Of a DNA stretch of 64,000 nt, positions 1 to 11,625 are shown one piece after another. Source of the stretch: Rosa chinensis (taxonomy: Eukaryota; Streptophyta; Magnoliopsida; Rosales; Rosaceae). Below the pieces are notes generated by a model that did not search any database, was not told where the DNA came from, and worked only from the letters and a program-made list of their open reading frames with translations. The stretch is taken from NCBI RefSeq assembly GCF_002994745.2, contig NC_037094.1, positions 8,741,001-8,805,000 of the forward strand. Reading direction: 5' to 3'. The position numbers and the translations under genes were made by a program. Positions within the stretch are counted from its first letter, which is position 1. Every line of letters begins with the position of its first letter.

Positions 1-201
1 CTTCTTCAGCACGCGTCCCAAAACGGCGTCGTCCTTCCCGTTCTCCTCCTCCGACTCCGAGTCCGACTCCGAGTCCGAGTCACTACTGCTCGTATCAAGC
101 GCGATTACCGAGTCCGGCGGCACCGCCGAAATGGCGCCCTTCCGCCTCGGCGAAGAGTGCGGCACGTCGTTCAGAAGCTCCTGCTTCACCACCGCCTCCA
201 T
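1..201 (-). CDS. 5' end of a host gene, possibly MORC family (partial)
   Basis: Reading the minus strand, an ATG at 201-199 opens a frame that runs without a stop to the window edge, so only about 67 codons are visible. It begins MEAVVKQELLNDV, continues through a basic patch (SSPRRKG) and then a Ser/Asp/Glu-rich acidic run at about residues 36-54, followed by a Lys-containing stretch. Codon use is GC-rich, unlike the surrounding AT-rich DNA, and a TATA-like box lies about 60 bp upstream, which supports a real gene start. An N-terminal 'VKQE' motif followed by an acidic SDSDS tract reminds me of plant MICRORCHIDIA (MORC) ATPases, nuclear proteins of gene silencing and immunity. That is recall of a disordered leader, not a domain match, because the ATPase domain would lie outside the window. 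The coding start is fairly sure; the family is a guess. Confidence 0.5.
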   Translation of the reverse strand, partial: MEAVVKQELLNDVPHSSPRRKGAISAVPPDSVIALDTSSSDSDSESDSESEEENGKDDAVLGRVLKK

Positions 202-254
202 CTCTGTCTAAGCTTCCTCTTCTCCTTCAAGGTGACGACTCGCGAGGTGGTAGC

Positions 255-268
255 GCGTTATATATAGG
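255..268 (-). promoter_or_regulatory. TATA-like box of the edge gene
   Basis: The minus strand reads CCTATATATAACG here, about 55-65 bases before the ATG at 201. This is a good plant TATA element for the minus-strand gene at the window start. The short distance to the ATG implies a very short 5' leader. Confidence 0.5.
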
Positions 269-299
269 TGGCGGAAGATTTCAGATAAAGCCGACTAAA

Positions 300-1130
300 C
301 TAAACTAAACCTGAGGCTTTTACGCTACGGCCAATAATCGCAACTTCGCAAGGATCTAGCTATCCACTCTGCCTGCCTAATGAATGTCGATCACGGCCAA
401 ATCTATAATACCCTAACCTTCCAAATTTGAACACGGTTGGGACGCCATAGCCTCGTAGTAATTCAAAAGCCCATATGGTCTTTAATTGGTACAAGAAAGC
501 TAAACTACACTAGTCATAATAAATTTCACTTTTTCTATAGCTAGTTTGTGTTTTTTTTTTGGCAAATAATTCAATGATAAAACAAAAAACGTAAGATATG
601 TCACGGATTAACCTACGCGGCAAAATTTTCGACTTACAAACAGTGATGATCGAATAATTTGCGGTCATTTAATTGTTTGACAAGTATTGGCATGTTAAAC
701 GTCAAATTGACGACAACTAACACTCTTATTATTTTACTTATTAAATAAGGAGCGTGTCGTGATGGGAATGTGAAACTATTCCGAACGTGAAACTGATTAC
801 TTATTTATGAATAAAACCAAAAGAAATTGGATGTTAGAAAGAAAAAAAGAAAAAAATACTAATGTGATTGGATGCATTTGCTCTAAGCCTTTCAAGACTT
901 CGCTCAAGATAGGGAGTTCGCCCCAGAAGACATTTTTCATATGTAAGATAAGATTTGACATTATCTAATGGTGTAGATAATAGATAAGCTCACCTTACTA
1001 GTTTGAATTATCTTGATGACGTTTGATTAGATGAGTAGCCTGTTATTATTCGGGATGTAATCTATGAACACTATTGTACTAATGCTATAAATCCCCCTCG
1101 ATGCATATTTTTCATTTGAATATAATAAGT
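300..1130. other. AT-rich intergenic DNA, nothing recognised
   Basis: This is the upstream side of the edge gene. I see only AT-rich sequence with short homopolymer runs and no open frame, repeat pair or RNA-like structure worth calling. Confidence 0.4.
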
Positions 1131-1154
1131 CAGGCGGGGAGATGAGCCTCCCAG

Positions 1155-1690
1155 CTAGACCTGTAAATAGACTGGATTTGGAACGGATCGACCTAAATCC
1201 TAATCCGTTTAGTAACAACATAATTCAACCCGACATGATTCAAAAACTAGGCCGATCGTTAATAGCTTAATCAAAATCAGTATCCGGTGGATTAATGAAC
1301 CCCCAGTCTACTAGTTTGATCCGTTTTTTTATAATGAGTACTCTTAAATTTTGAATAATACTATTTTTTTTTATCATGATACTTCATAAAACTTCCCTAA
1401 AACATTGAAAGAATATGAAGAGTATCATCGAATGTTTAATCAAATAACAAAAATGCTTCTTAGAACAATACACTAAGGTAAGCAAAATATTGTGTTTATA
1501 AAAAAAATATTAAATAATTATAAAAACGAATCGGATCAACTAAATCCATATTTGATTTATTAAATAAACGGATTAACGGATTCGGATGGTTACCGGATCA
1601 ACGGATCAAATTTTCAATCCAAAGTCATCTAATAACTACGGATCCAGACCAATTTGGATCAGAATCTGATCCATTGACAGGTTACTCCCA
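1155..1690. repeat. Possible degenerate hAT-type MITE
   Basis: The left end carries ACCTGTAAATAGACTGGA and the right end, read in reverse, AACCTGTCAATGGATC. The interior is full of short GGATC/GATCC words in both orientations (for example 1565-1610), the style of hAT MITEs with CCTGT-like ends. I found no convincing 8-bp target duplication, so the boundaries are approximate and the class is tentative. Confidence 0.3.
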
Positions 1691-1858
1691 ACTTGGCTGG
1701 GTTCCAAACCCTTCAAAAAAAAAAAAGAGTTAAGAAGTAAAAAATGGATTGAAAACTGAAAAAGATAAGGAATACTAGAATAGAGTTAGAATGCATTGAA
1801 ATTTGAGAAAATATTGGGAAAATAACAATTGAAACTATGGCATCTAGTGCACACTATT

Positions 1859-1954
1859 AAAGGATTGCACATGGTTTCATCACTGAGAATAAGTGGTCCA
1901 ACTACTAAAGGATTGGACATGGTTTCATCATTGAGAATAAGTGGTCCCAATTGA
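1859..1954. repeat. Two-copy tandem duplication, 48-bp unit
   Basis: The phrase AAAGGATTGCACATGG starts at about 1859 and recurs with one change (GGACATGG) at about 1907. The matching tract continues through GAGAATAAGTGGTCC in both copies. The surrounding stretch 1955-3030 is AT-rich and holds no gene that I can support. Confidence 0.7.
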
Positions 1955-3300
1955 GGAACATCTTGCTTGTTTATTAATAAAAATTGAAGTTGAATTTGTA
2001 ATTCAAAGTTACATATGAAAAAGAATGGAATTGAAACTAATTAGAGCATTAATGTCTTAACATATTTTAATGGCTGAACTTAAAAATCCTTCACTAGTCT
2101 TTATTATAAGATCACCATCATAACCTCTTCTTTGATCTAAAAATTGAAAATGATTCAAAATGGGTTGGAAAGTGAAAATGTATAATGATTAGTACCAAAG
2201 TTCGCTGTTAGTTTAAATACTACTAAAAGATAGGAAAAGCATCCTCTCCTCATGCTTACTTGCCTTATATAACCTCATATCTCAATCTTAGTGCAATTTT
2301 TTGGGCAAGTTGGTTGGATTTGCTATTGTCTTTACCCTCAAACCCAGTTTTTTTTTTAGAATACCCTTAAACCCAGTATGGTCTTGCAAAGAAATAAAAA
2401 TCTAATTTGGAGTCTGCATTAGAATAATAGTGTCAAATTCTCTATCAACTATATGTCCAATCTCTGCAACACCATAACTTGGCCGTTCGCACTAAAGGGA
2501 AGAAAGAGAATAAACAAAGAGATGGAAGAAAAGTGAAGAAAATAGAGTAGCTAATCAAATAAGATGTAATTTGGTATAGAAAAGAAAATGAACAACAAGT
2601 AAATTGTGGTCACACGATGATCGTCAAGATAGGACATGAGGAAATATGAGATGAAAAGAGATGAATAGAAGATGGAGTCCTAAAAGATAGAAGAAAAAGA
2701 CAGTCCAGCATCCAATGCACTTGTTTCTTTTTTTAATTGAGAATGAATTATTAATGGCTTCAGATGTGGGACCCATTAATGATCTCATATGTGGAGCCCA
2801 TTACTTTTTATGAAAAATATATTCAAATTGAATGTGATATTCAAAAGTTAGACATGAAGAAAATTGAATGGAAAGTAGAAAGTTTATTGAAAATTTTAAA
2901 GATTGGAGAACAACAAATTGGGATAGTGGTAATTATAAAAAGATTTGGATCATCACCTTGGTAGAGAAAAGTAGAGCTTGATAACTTCTCTCGTTGTTCT
3001 TTATAATACTAACCGTGTCCCCCCGCCTTCTCTTGTTATTTATAGGTTTTAGCTAGGTCAAATGAGTGTCTATTCGATTGAACTATGGTAAGGGGATTAT
3101 GGTCTTGAGGCAGTACCATGTTTGCGGTGTTATTCCTCAGTACTATGTGTTCTATTATCGGTGTTTTTTTGTTGTCAATCAAATGATGAATTGCTCTTAC
3201 ACATGGTTTAGCAATTTTTGGACAAGGTGCAGAAGAGGGCGAAATGAATATTTTGGATGTTGACTGCAAGATATATTATGACTCCTAGGATCATTGGTCT
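1955..3300. other. AT-rich intergenic DNA without a supported gene
   Basis: Short open frames at 2764-2964 and 3036-3269 have no recognisable domain, no good splice sites and overlap on both strands, so I regard them as chance. Nothing else is supported. Confidence 0.35.
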
Positions 3301-3310
3301 TTCAGTTTCT

Positions 3311-4140
3311 TGTTTTTTTTTTTAGAGAAAGAGATAATTTCATTAATTTGTTCATGGCCAGAAGGCACGTACATCATATGTTGTCTCATACCAAAAGTAC
3401 TAGATGGTCTAAACTACTAAACACATGATAGGTAACCCTCACTGTTGACAAATAAGTACAACTTTAGACCTAGCCAATGAAGGCAAATCCAACACTACCT
3501 AAATCCTTGCTAGAGTAACTCTAATCGCCTAATACCTCAATTGGTGTACCATTAGAGCAACTAAACTTAAATAGCAACATACTTGAAGCTTCAACTGCTA
3601 GGTACCGAAGAAAGGAAGCTTAGAGCTTACCTTTGCCCTTCTCTATATGGCTAAGCTCTTGACCAGTTTCAATAGCAGGGTAAGTAAGACGCAGATGAGT
3701 CCTACTCACCATCTTCTGAGGATGAGGAGTCTTATTCTTACTCCCCAGAGGCCTACCAACCTTCTTCTTTAGGATGCCTTTCTCACTTTCTTTGTCAGTT
3801 TCCACCAGACCCAAAGCATCTGCTTGAAGAGTAAGAAACGTACCCCCCAAGATAGTTTTAAACTTCTTTGGGGAAAGGGTACAACCTCTATTCCTGCTTC
3901 TCTTCTTGTAAACCTTAAGTTCCACCTGCACATCCTCTGTAGGAGGAATGGGTTTCAGAACACCCTCCATAGAGGCCGATTCCGAGACCACCACCTCATC
4001 CATAACGGTCATTGGCTGTAATATGCCTTCCGCAACCATTCTTTGCACAGTACCAGTAGAAGAATCCAATCCTGAAACCGATCCCTCCTTTCTTAAAGGT
4101 TATCAATTGCTTTATCCAAGATCCCATTAAAGGTTAATTG
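3311..4140 (-). mobile_element. LINE-like remnant (minus strand), truncated
   Basis: A poly-T run at about 3311-3322 would be the poly(A) tail of a minus-strand retroposon. Upstream of it in element orientation lies an open frame with an AT-hook (3620-4069), the type of C-terminal tail I associate with ORF1 of plant LINEs. No reverse transcriptase is present, so if this is a LINE it is internally deleted. I found no target duplication, and both boundaries are inferred. Confidence 0.35.
3620..4069 (-). pseudogene. AT-hook protein fragment, probable LINE ORF1 tail
   Basis: The minus strand encodes 149 residues beginning MDSSTGTVQRMVAEG. Near residues 55-65 is a basic KKRSRNRGCTLSPKK segment. 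At about residues 101-115 is a classical AT-hook core, KKKVGRPLGSKNKTP, which binds the minor groove of AT-rich DNA. The protein ends in a short Lys-rich tail. There is no catalytic domain. Similar basic tails with an AT-hook close ORF1 proteins of plant non-LTR elements, and a poly-T tract lies about 300 bp downstream in element orientation. A fragment of a host AT-hook protein cannot be excluded. The start codon is simply the first ATG of the frame; the true start may lie further upstream. Confidence 0.4.
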
Positions 4141-4529
4141 AAATCTCTATGAACACTAACTTATATTGAATCAAAGTTTGTTCTATCTAGCTAACTACAC
4201 AAGGGATCTTCCCAGGGCTAATCAATAGTATTATTCTTTGTTAGTAAGCTATAAGGGAAAAGTAATTGGTCAATCTATAAGGACTCAGTGTTGTATACTA
4301 GTTGGTGCTTGGATTGTGATTAGAGCAAGCTGGTCTGAAAGTATAATCATGTATTGTTGGCATATTTTGTTGCTTTGTGGCAGATGAGTAATCCAACCAA
4401 AATAAAGAAACATCTTTGACTTCATATCCTGAATAAGAATCAGAGTTTCGTTTTCAATAAGGAATGATGAACAATAGTTATTTGAATTTGATTACATTCC
4501 CAGCGTGTTTTCTAGTTTTTGTAGTTATG

Positions 4530-4530
4530 A

Positions 4531-4563
<33 letters not shown>
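4530..4563. repeat. TA dinucleotide microsatellite
   Basis: A nearly pure (TA)n tract, interrupted once by ATAA, followed by a T-run. It lies just upstream of the Transposase_24 gene. Confidence 0.9.
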
Positions 4564-4571
<8 letters not shown>

Positions 4572-4803
4572 CAATTGGTTTATGAGAAGTCTAATTATAG
4601 AACTAGCAGTAATTACTAAGTACGAAAGTAGTATTGCAGAACAAATTAGCTAGATGATTTGCTAATTGTTGTATAATATAAGCACAACTAATGTGATAGG
4701 ATCTCTCAAAATGCAAATGTGATATTCATAGGTGTCATCACTTATGGAGTTCAATACAGAGCCTCTAAGCAATGACAAAGAGACTGCTTAATCTGTGCTT
4801 GAC

Positions 4804-5757
4804 ATGCAACAAAATAACAAAAGTAATGAGTTTCATAATATGCTTGCGATTGTGAATGAGTTTACGGATGGCTCGAACTCTGAAGCTGAAGAGGATGACA
4901 GCTTTAATTTGCGTGGAGCAAATAGGCCAAATTGGGCAAAAGGAGGAAATGTGGAATACTTGAAGTTCAATGATGAAGGGCAAGCTGTGGAGCCAGAAGC
5001 AACTGTTGCAAGATGGCAACGATACCTTGGCATAAAGGCCACATATCATATGTTGTTTCAGCTCAATGTCTTTGATTGGCGCGAATTTCGTAAAGGAAAG
5101 AAACTAGATGAGGCATGGGATGCAATCAGGGTAATCATACTTACCTACTTAAGTCCTAATTTATAATTTTAACTATGACATTCTGATTAGTTTAAAGTTT
5201 AATCATTTATAACTTCATAATTTAATAACATTTTTTGTATATGTGTAATATTAGAGAACTCTTGATTGGTCGGACCCCGAAACTCAAAGGAAGAGTGGGA
5301 GGATAAGGTTTGTGGTGGAGAGGAAGTTGAATGATCGTTGGAAGACATTTAAGGCGAAACTTCGGAAAGTATGGTATACCCCAAATGTTGGCACTGAAGA
5401 GCGTTTTAAATGCAAAGATGGGAGGGTAAGCAAAACGCAATGGATTGCACTAGTTAACCATTGGGAAGATAAAAAGGAACACGTATGTCTATGGGATGCT
5501 TAATGTTTTGATATGGTTGTGTGATATTTGTCCCCAAATATGAACTTTACTGTTATAACTGTGCAGTAGTAGCAAGGGCTGAATATATCTATGTTTAATG
5601 AAATTTGCAAAAGTATGGGTAGTTTATAAACTACCTTACTGTATTATATTGAACCTTGATGCAGTGGCGTTCTATTGTGAACAAGAAAAGTCGGGCAAAG
5701 CATAAGATGATGCACACAACTGGCACAAAGACATTTACAGAGATCAGGAACAAATAT
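4804..5757 (+). CDS. Transposase_24-type protein, 5' exons
   Basis: Three exons are clear: about 4804-5130 (donor GTAATC), 5255-5482 (acceptor TTAG, donor GTATGT) and 5665-5757 (acceptor GCAG, donor GTAGGT). They join in frame. After an acidic leader (NSEAEEDD, about residues 24-31) comes an Arg/Trp-rich domain with WQRYLGIKATYHML, then DAIRRTLDWSDP, LNDRWKTFKAKLRKVW, WIALVNHW and WRSIVNKKSRAKHKM. This Trp spacing matches the plant Transposase_24 (Ptta/En-Spm) family, proteins found in CACTA-class elements and as scattered genomic copies. The gene continues after 11990, because a CACTA element sits in the intervening intron. The start ATG at 4804 is the first in frame; a GTG at 4795 or an unseen upstream exon is possible. 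Confidence 0.7.
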
Positions 5758-6310
5758 GTAGGTCGTTATCATGTTATTGCATAGCCATACATAGTGAATT
5801 AATCTACAAAGTGTTACGTATAAGAGTCATTGGAGCTGCCATATATGAACTTAGTCACTCTAGCAGCAAAAGAGAACGAATTAAATTACGAGTATCTACT
5901 GTGAGAGAATGTACTAGTTTTGAGAGAATGTAAGTAGTAGGTCTTAATCTGTGGCAATGCAAAAGTATACATATATGGTGAAAATTTGAAAATAGCATGA
6001 TATATAGTACCAAAACTTTGTATTACAAACGTATGTTGTATGAAAGGAAATTTTGCAGGGATGTTGAGACGAATGCACACGTACTAAGAAGTTTAGCACT
6101 TGTACTACCAGTAGGAGGGCTCGGTTCAGTAAAAATTGGGGTTGTTATTTAAAGGTATTGTCTAGCTAACTAGCCTCAATGACCGAATAACGTTTGCTTA
6201 TTTTGATCTTGAAATTTAATTGGTTTGTGATAAACTGGTTTATCTTATTTCACTTCTCATGATATTGTTTGTATTGCCTCAAGCAGATTGTTATTGGTAA
6301 TCATGTTATG

Positions 6311-6313
6311 AAG
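6311..6313. repeat. 3-bp target duplication AAG, left copy
   Basis: AAG directly precedes the CACTA terminus at 6314, and an identical AAG follows the right terminus at 11644-11646. This is the 3-bp duplication expected of the CACTA superfamily. Confidence 0.8.
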
Positions 6314-6338
6314 CACTACTACAAAAATTGAATCAGAC

Positions 6339-6740
6339 GACAGCTAAAAACCGTCGTCTGATATGGAGGTAAAGCGTCGTCTATCGAGGCGCCGTCTGAT
6401 GAAGATCAATTGTAGGGAACCGTCGTGTGAAGGGCTCAGCAACATGGGGCGCAGCATGTCGGCAGCATGCCTGCAGCCTGTCGACAGCATTAGTTGTTGC
6501 GTGACTATTCTTCAGACAACGGGCGACTTTAGAAACTGTCGTGTGAAGGCAATTCAGAGGTCACTTTATTTTATGCTCGTTGTGTGACTTTCATTCAGAC
6601 GACAGTTTTTCAAAGTATCCATTATCTATTTTACATTCAGACGATAGTTTTTCAAAGTATCCATTATCTATTTTACATTTAGACGACAGTTTTTATTTTT
6701 GGGCCATTGTGACTATTGTGCACATACGACAGTTTTTTCT
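6339..6740. promoter_or_regulatory. Left subterminal repeat array of the 5.3 kb CACTA element
   Basis: About ten copies of TCAGACGAC, GTCGTCTGA or close variants occur in both orientations (for example near 6331, 6351, 6377, 6420, 6510, 6597 and 6645). A CATTCAGACGA(C/T)AGTTTTT unit is directly repeated around 6590-6690. In CACTA elements such subterminal repeats bind the transposase DNA-binding protein. Confidence 0.65.
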
Positions 6741-7636
6741 GTGGTTATTATTGTCCTAATAGAATAATTCAATGCATGTATATTCTGAAACTGAAATAAA
6801 AATGATCAAATTAACAGTAGTTGATCAATATATAGAAGAAATTGTTATATATAATCCACATCATGCACCAAAATAGATTGTGCAAATGCAACCTTTCATC
6901 CACAAAATGAGTACATCTAATACTGCTTTCCTAGCAATATGCATCCACAAATTTACTTAAGGAGTCTAGCTTTGGAAGCTTGTGTAGGAGCTTTTGGCTC
7001 TCTTTCTGTAGTTCCAGCTGCATATAGATCAATAGTTCAGCGAGGGGCACACATGCCAGAACAGAAACTGAATCGATATGAGCAGGACACTAGTTACATA
7101 TGCAATTCAGCCATACCCTTTCTCACCAATCAATGCTAGGATCATGTACCTGAGATTAGAAAAAAAGAAACAACAGACTTAAGCTAAAGATCTTTTATCC
7201 GCATGCATCCAAGACCTATCTTCCATCTAAATAAAGAAGACAACAAACAGCAAACTATATCATTACGCTGTTCCACTACACATATACAAATACACAACAT
7301 TCAAAATCCAAATCCATCATTAACCAAGCAAAAAAACAAGTTGTAACTACAGTACTAATACTTTGCACAACATATATATAAAGAATTCTTATCAACAACC
7401 CATATTATATCCTTCCACAAAGTTTAAGCATTCAACAAAACAACTTATCAACCCCATTAAATTAAGCAAGATCAAAGAATCAATTGTGGGGTTGATGACC
7501 AACCTTCTTTTGCTATTAAAATTTTCCAGCAGCTTTTTGAGCTCCCTTTCTCTCTCACCCTTGCAATCACCACAAGTTTCCTGCCAAAATGTAACAAAAG
7601 AGGTACTTTAGTACATAACCAATGGCAAACCAGATG

Positions 7637-9138
7637 CTTACAGGATCTTAGCATTTAAATAAACCACACTTAGTGGACTGGAAGACAGTAATGGGGAAAA
7701 TACCGGATCCAAACGAAATGCAGACATCAAAATGGGCAATCCATGCTTGCGGCATCAGAGCTGCGCAAAAGTTTCTGAGTACTGCCATTATTTTGTCATT
7801 TCTATTTCTTATAGGAGAAACACAACCTACTGCATATTTGCATGGAAACGTTTAGAAGGAAGTTGTATCTGTATCAAATACTAAAAATTGTTGAATAGTA
7901 AACATAGACAGTCAAATATTGATTAGAAATACAAACCTCGATAGTCAACACCAGAATTCAGTTTAACAACAACCGGTCGCCCCCGAATTGATTTAAGAAA
8001 ATCTGCAGGAGTTTTTGTGGTTCCAGATCCTCTCTCTGCTCCTGCTCCGCTCATTTTCACTATTTACTCTTGACTGCCTTTCACCTAAAGGAATGATGTC
8101 AATTGTTAACGAAAGTCACGCGATATGGAAAAAGAGAATTAAAACAATAGAATATGCTGACCAAAAAACATAAACTAAAGCAGATTTCATATGTTTGAAA
8201 TGCTCATAAAAGAATCAATCCCGGCAACACAAAAACCACAGTTTAAATGGAACTGACAATGAAGCAAAACCCATCTAAGCAAAGAATCCGAGCTTGTTGG
8301 CATCAGATAATTAGAACTTAATTAACAAATGACACTGACACATTATTTAGAACACTAATAGAGAAAAACACCGTTTTGGAACTTTTCAAACAAAGTAGAC
8401 TATTACTAAGCCGATGCCTATCCCTAGCTCTACGACTATAAGCCAAAGCTAACTTAACGCAACCCCATCAGAAACCATCTTATAAAGGGGCGATACTACA
8501 AAGTCCTGAGACGTACCAGAGTGATTAAGATGTCATTTAACATACTGCAAACGAGTTTTATAAACATATAACACTCATCCAGCTCCTCCTTGGCAACCCA
8601 ATTTACTACGAGACTGTTAGTGTTAAGTGCACCCAGCCAGCTTAAATTCTGGTAAATCATGATTGCAGAAAGGTAAAATTGTTCATAGAAATAATTTGAC
8701 ACATTCAAGCTCTTAATGAGTTATATGTCTATTTCACATTTTCCTGGCAAATATGTATCTTCGAAAATTAGCCCTATTCATATGATAGCTCAAATTGAAG
8801 AACCCTAAAATGCGAGTTCAAAAAAAAAAAATCCTAGATTCTGAAAGATGAAAAGAACAACAAGGAATTGGTATAAGCAAATTGACTAAGGCAACACAAA
8901 TGGTTTCGAGATCGTGTACCTTTAGGGTTCTTCTGCTTCTTGAGAGTTGAGAGCGCGAGAGGCAGAGAGTTCAATTCAACAAGCCCTCACTGGTGCTCCC
9001 TCAAGCTCAAGGGTTTACTTTATTATATAATAATAATAATCTGGGGAAAGAAGACTTCTTTCTCCTGGTCGGGTTGTCTGTGAGCCCACCCCAATAGACT
9101 GGGCCTCATGTTGTTTATTTAAATGCTAAGATCCTGTA
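7637..9138. repeat. Inverted repeat arms 7637-7670 and 9113-9138
   Basis: TACAGGATCTTAGCATTTAA at the left arm is the reverse complement of the matching tract at 9113-9138. Together the arms bracket the captured LSM6 segment. This may mark the junctions of the captured DNA or an earlier inversion. Confidence 0.6.
7937..9030 (-). pseudogene. LSM6: Captured LSM6 5' fragment (promoter, leader, first coding exon)
   Basis: On the minus strand an ATG at 8054-8052 starts MSGAGAERGSGTTKTPADFL, followed by KSIRGRPVVVKLNSGVDYRG. This is the N-terminus and Sm1 motif of plant LSM6, a subunit of the LSM ring that binds U6 snRNA and acts in mRNA decay. The exon ends at 7937 with donor GTTTGT. Upstream, a 5' leader exon (from 8920, donor GTACAC) joins through an intron to an acceptor just before the ATG. 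A TATA-like TATATAAT tract lies near 9020. The remaining LSM6 exons (Sm2 motif) are not found downstream. The piece is therefore a truncated copy with its own promoter, carried inside a CACTA element, and not a functional LSM6 gene. The identity is strong from the 40 matching residues. Confidence 0.8.
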
Positions 9139-9983
9139 TTCATCTCCAAACGAAACACATTAAATAAACCCAATTTAGAATCATACCCTGTATTCGTCTC
9201 CAAACGAAACGCATCACAGATCGCCTCCGCGGAAGCTCTATACCTTACTTTGTATAAAATATGAAGCTAGGTAGCATACATATACAAAGAGACACTGATG
9301 CAAGAACAATAAGCTTGACTTATATAAAGAGACACTGATGCAAGAACAATAACAGAGATATATTTACTTAAAAGAAACAAAGAGAAAACTGCAGAAACCA
9401 TTATAAGAGCACTGAGGCATAGTTTCAAAGTTAAAAATTCAAAACCAAAGAGAAAATTATAACAACAGAGAGGAAAATTCCATCTTGATCCTACTTTCTT
9501 TCTTTTGTTTTTTCGTTCCCAACCAAATAATCCTGAGAAGATTGAAACCAAAACAATCCTATTTTTCTTTTCAGTAGATTAAAAACATCTAAGGCAATTA
9601 CTTCTTACTGCAATCATAAAACAGATTTGCAAGTTCTGTAAGACAGTAAAAGTAATTAACTGCACTATGCCACTACGGGAACAATATAACAACACTTACC
9701 TTTCGTGATTTTGGAATGAATCAACTTCTCTTACTTTGATATTCTAGGACCATGCTTTTCAAAAGTACAGAAAACATCACAGACATAAACTAATGATATG
9801 GTTGGTACCAAGATGATTATATGCACCAAAGTAAAGCTCCCTAATAAGTGACAAAGACCTCAATATGCTAGATACAATTGATTACACCGCCTTTATATTC
9901 ACCACCATAATCTTAAAAATAAATAAGAAGGACCAATTTTTTCCCTATCAGAAGTTCCTATATATACTTGCAGGACATAAAGT

Positions 9984-10011
9984 AATATATATATATATAT
10001 ATATATATATA
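9984..10011. repeat. AT dinucleotide microsatellite
   Basis: A pure (AT)n tract of about 28 bases inside the CACTA element. Confidence 0.9.
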
Positions 10012-10871
10012 AGTAGCTGTATAAAAAAACCATGATCAAATAATTCCTTAACAGTGCTGATATCAATGGTATATGAACAGATCTACAACCGATTCATATT
10101 TATATGTTCAATTGAGCAATATTCCCTACAACCTACGTACAAAATAAAATGTCTGATACACCAAGGCAAGAATATATACTTCATGAAATCAAATATTGCA
10201 AAACTTAAAACTTAAAATAGTACCTGTATTGGAATGTACAAAAATGAGATAACATCAAGTTTCAGTATCTCCAAAACGGAAGTGCTAGCTTCTCTAAGCA
10301 GCTGAAACTTAATTCCAAAAATCGTTGTCATGTAAAGGCCAAAATAACGATGAAAATAAATAAGATCACCAAAACCAATATAGAATTCAGCTGTGGCACA
10401 GTACATGAATCTCACTGAATTCTAGTTGAACCAAACACCAAAAGATGAACTAAAGATTACACAATTAACAAAACAACTCAAGATTAAACAAACAAAACAG
10501 ACACCCAGAAGGCCAAGAACCAAGGCATCATCTATTCACATCCTCATCAGTGAGATTAAATCAACTTAGCAGTAAGAATAGCAGAGATAATCCCTAAACA
10601 TGACTACAAATTAAAGAGCGATTAACCCTAAAATTTTCCCCATACTGTATCCAATTGAAAAAGAGAATTGAAATGGATACTCACGCTTTAAGGAGAATCG
10701 AAGATGCGCAAACTTGTGTGGAGATTGGCCTGAAAATGGGAGGAAGAAGAAGAAGAGTCGCTAGCTTTTCAAATGCCTAGAAATTACCCAAATCTCTTTC
10801 TCTTTCACTTTGTACAAAGCAAAAAACACACAGCCGATCTCGGAAATTACAAGAGAGAGAGGGGTTGTTAC

Positions 10872-10960
10872 CGGAGATTGTTGGATTTGATGTTGGCCTG
10901 AGCGCGGTCGGAATAGAGCTCGGAGTTGTTGAGGTCAACATCGATGAAGGGCTTCACTAT
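10872..10960 (-). pseudogene. SGT1: Captured SGT1-like TPR exon
   Basis: The minus strand reads (A/P)FIDVDLNNSELYSDRAQANIK followed by SNNL, then a donor G|GTAACA at 10871. The N-terminal TPR repeat of plant SGT1, the co-chaperone of HSP90 and RAR1 in immune-receptor maturation, contains a very similar 'AIDLDPNNAELYADRAQANIK' helix. About 20 of 25 positions fit by eye. Upstream of residue 1 the similarity fades, so the exon is a fragment. The same strand shows another consensus donor (GTGAGTATCC) near 10683, perhaps a leader or alternative exon. No CS or SGS domain is seen anywhere in the element. Another TPR protein is the alternative. Confidence 0.5.
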
Positions 10961-11003
10961 TTCCCAAATTGAATAACCCATTAGGTTTTGGTCTGGGTTT
11001 GTC

Positions 11004-11007
<4 letters not shown>

Positions 11008-11047
<40 letters not shown>
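11008..11047. repeat. GA dinucleotide microsatellite
   Basis: A (GA)n tract of about 40 bases near the right end of the CACTA element. It creates long Ser/Leu or Arg/Glu repeat frames on both strands that should not be read as genes. Confidence 0.9.
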
Positions 11048-11050
<3 letters not shown>

Positions 11051-11514
11051 TGGTTGGGGTTTGTAGAAGAAGAGATAGGGTTTGACGAGAAAAGGTTTGT
11101 CGAGAGGGAGAGAGGTCGGGTTTTGCCAAGCAGAGGGAGTGTTGGGGTTGCCAGTGAGTGCCGAGTGTGAGGCAAGTCGAGAGAGGGTTTTGGTTTTGAG
11201 TTTGGGTTTGTCGTGAATGAGGCAAGTCGAGAATGAGGCGCTGTCGAGAGAGGGTTATTTTTTTTACTCAAGTGTTAGGGTTTCAAGCTCGACCCTATCA
11301 ATTTGGACAAGGAATGACACAACAGATTTGTGTAAAAATGTGGTCTGAATGCAACCATTTAAATTTGAGGGTTTTCTCGTCGAATGTTTAATACCTATTA
11401 GGGGGGAATGTAGAGTTTGAGATGAGATTTGGCACCACATACATGGCGGAAAATTTTCCGCTCAATTTTTTTAGGGTCATACAACGGTTTTATCCTTAAA
11501 CGTCTTCTGAACTC

Positions 11515-11625
11515 ATTCGAAATTCCTTATCAGACGACGGATTTTGTAAAAACGACATCTTAAAAAATAAAAATCAATCAGACGACCGAAAACTATGATG
11601 CGTCGTCTGAGAGGTGTCGTCTGAT
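11515..11625. promoter_or_regulatory. Right subterminal repeat array of the 5.3 kb CACTA element
   Basis: Copies of TCAGACGAC and GTCGTCTGA occur near 11530, 11578, 11600 and 11616, mirroring the left array and ending at the terminal repeat. Confidence 0.6.

Noticed and set aside
10935..11271. Two overlapping minus-strand frames with long Ser-Leu runs
   Set aside because: They arise from the GA microsatellite at 11008-11047.
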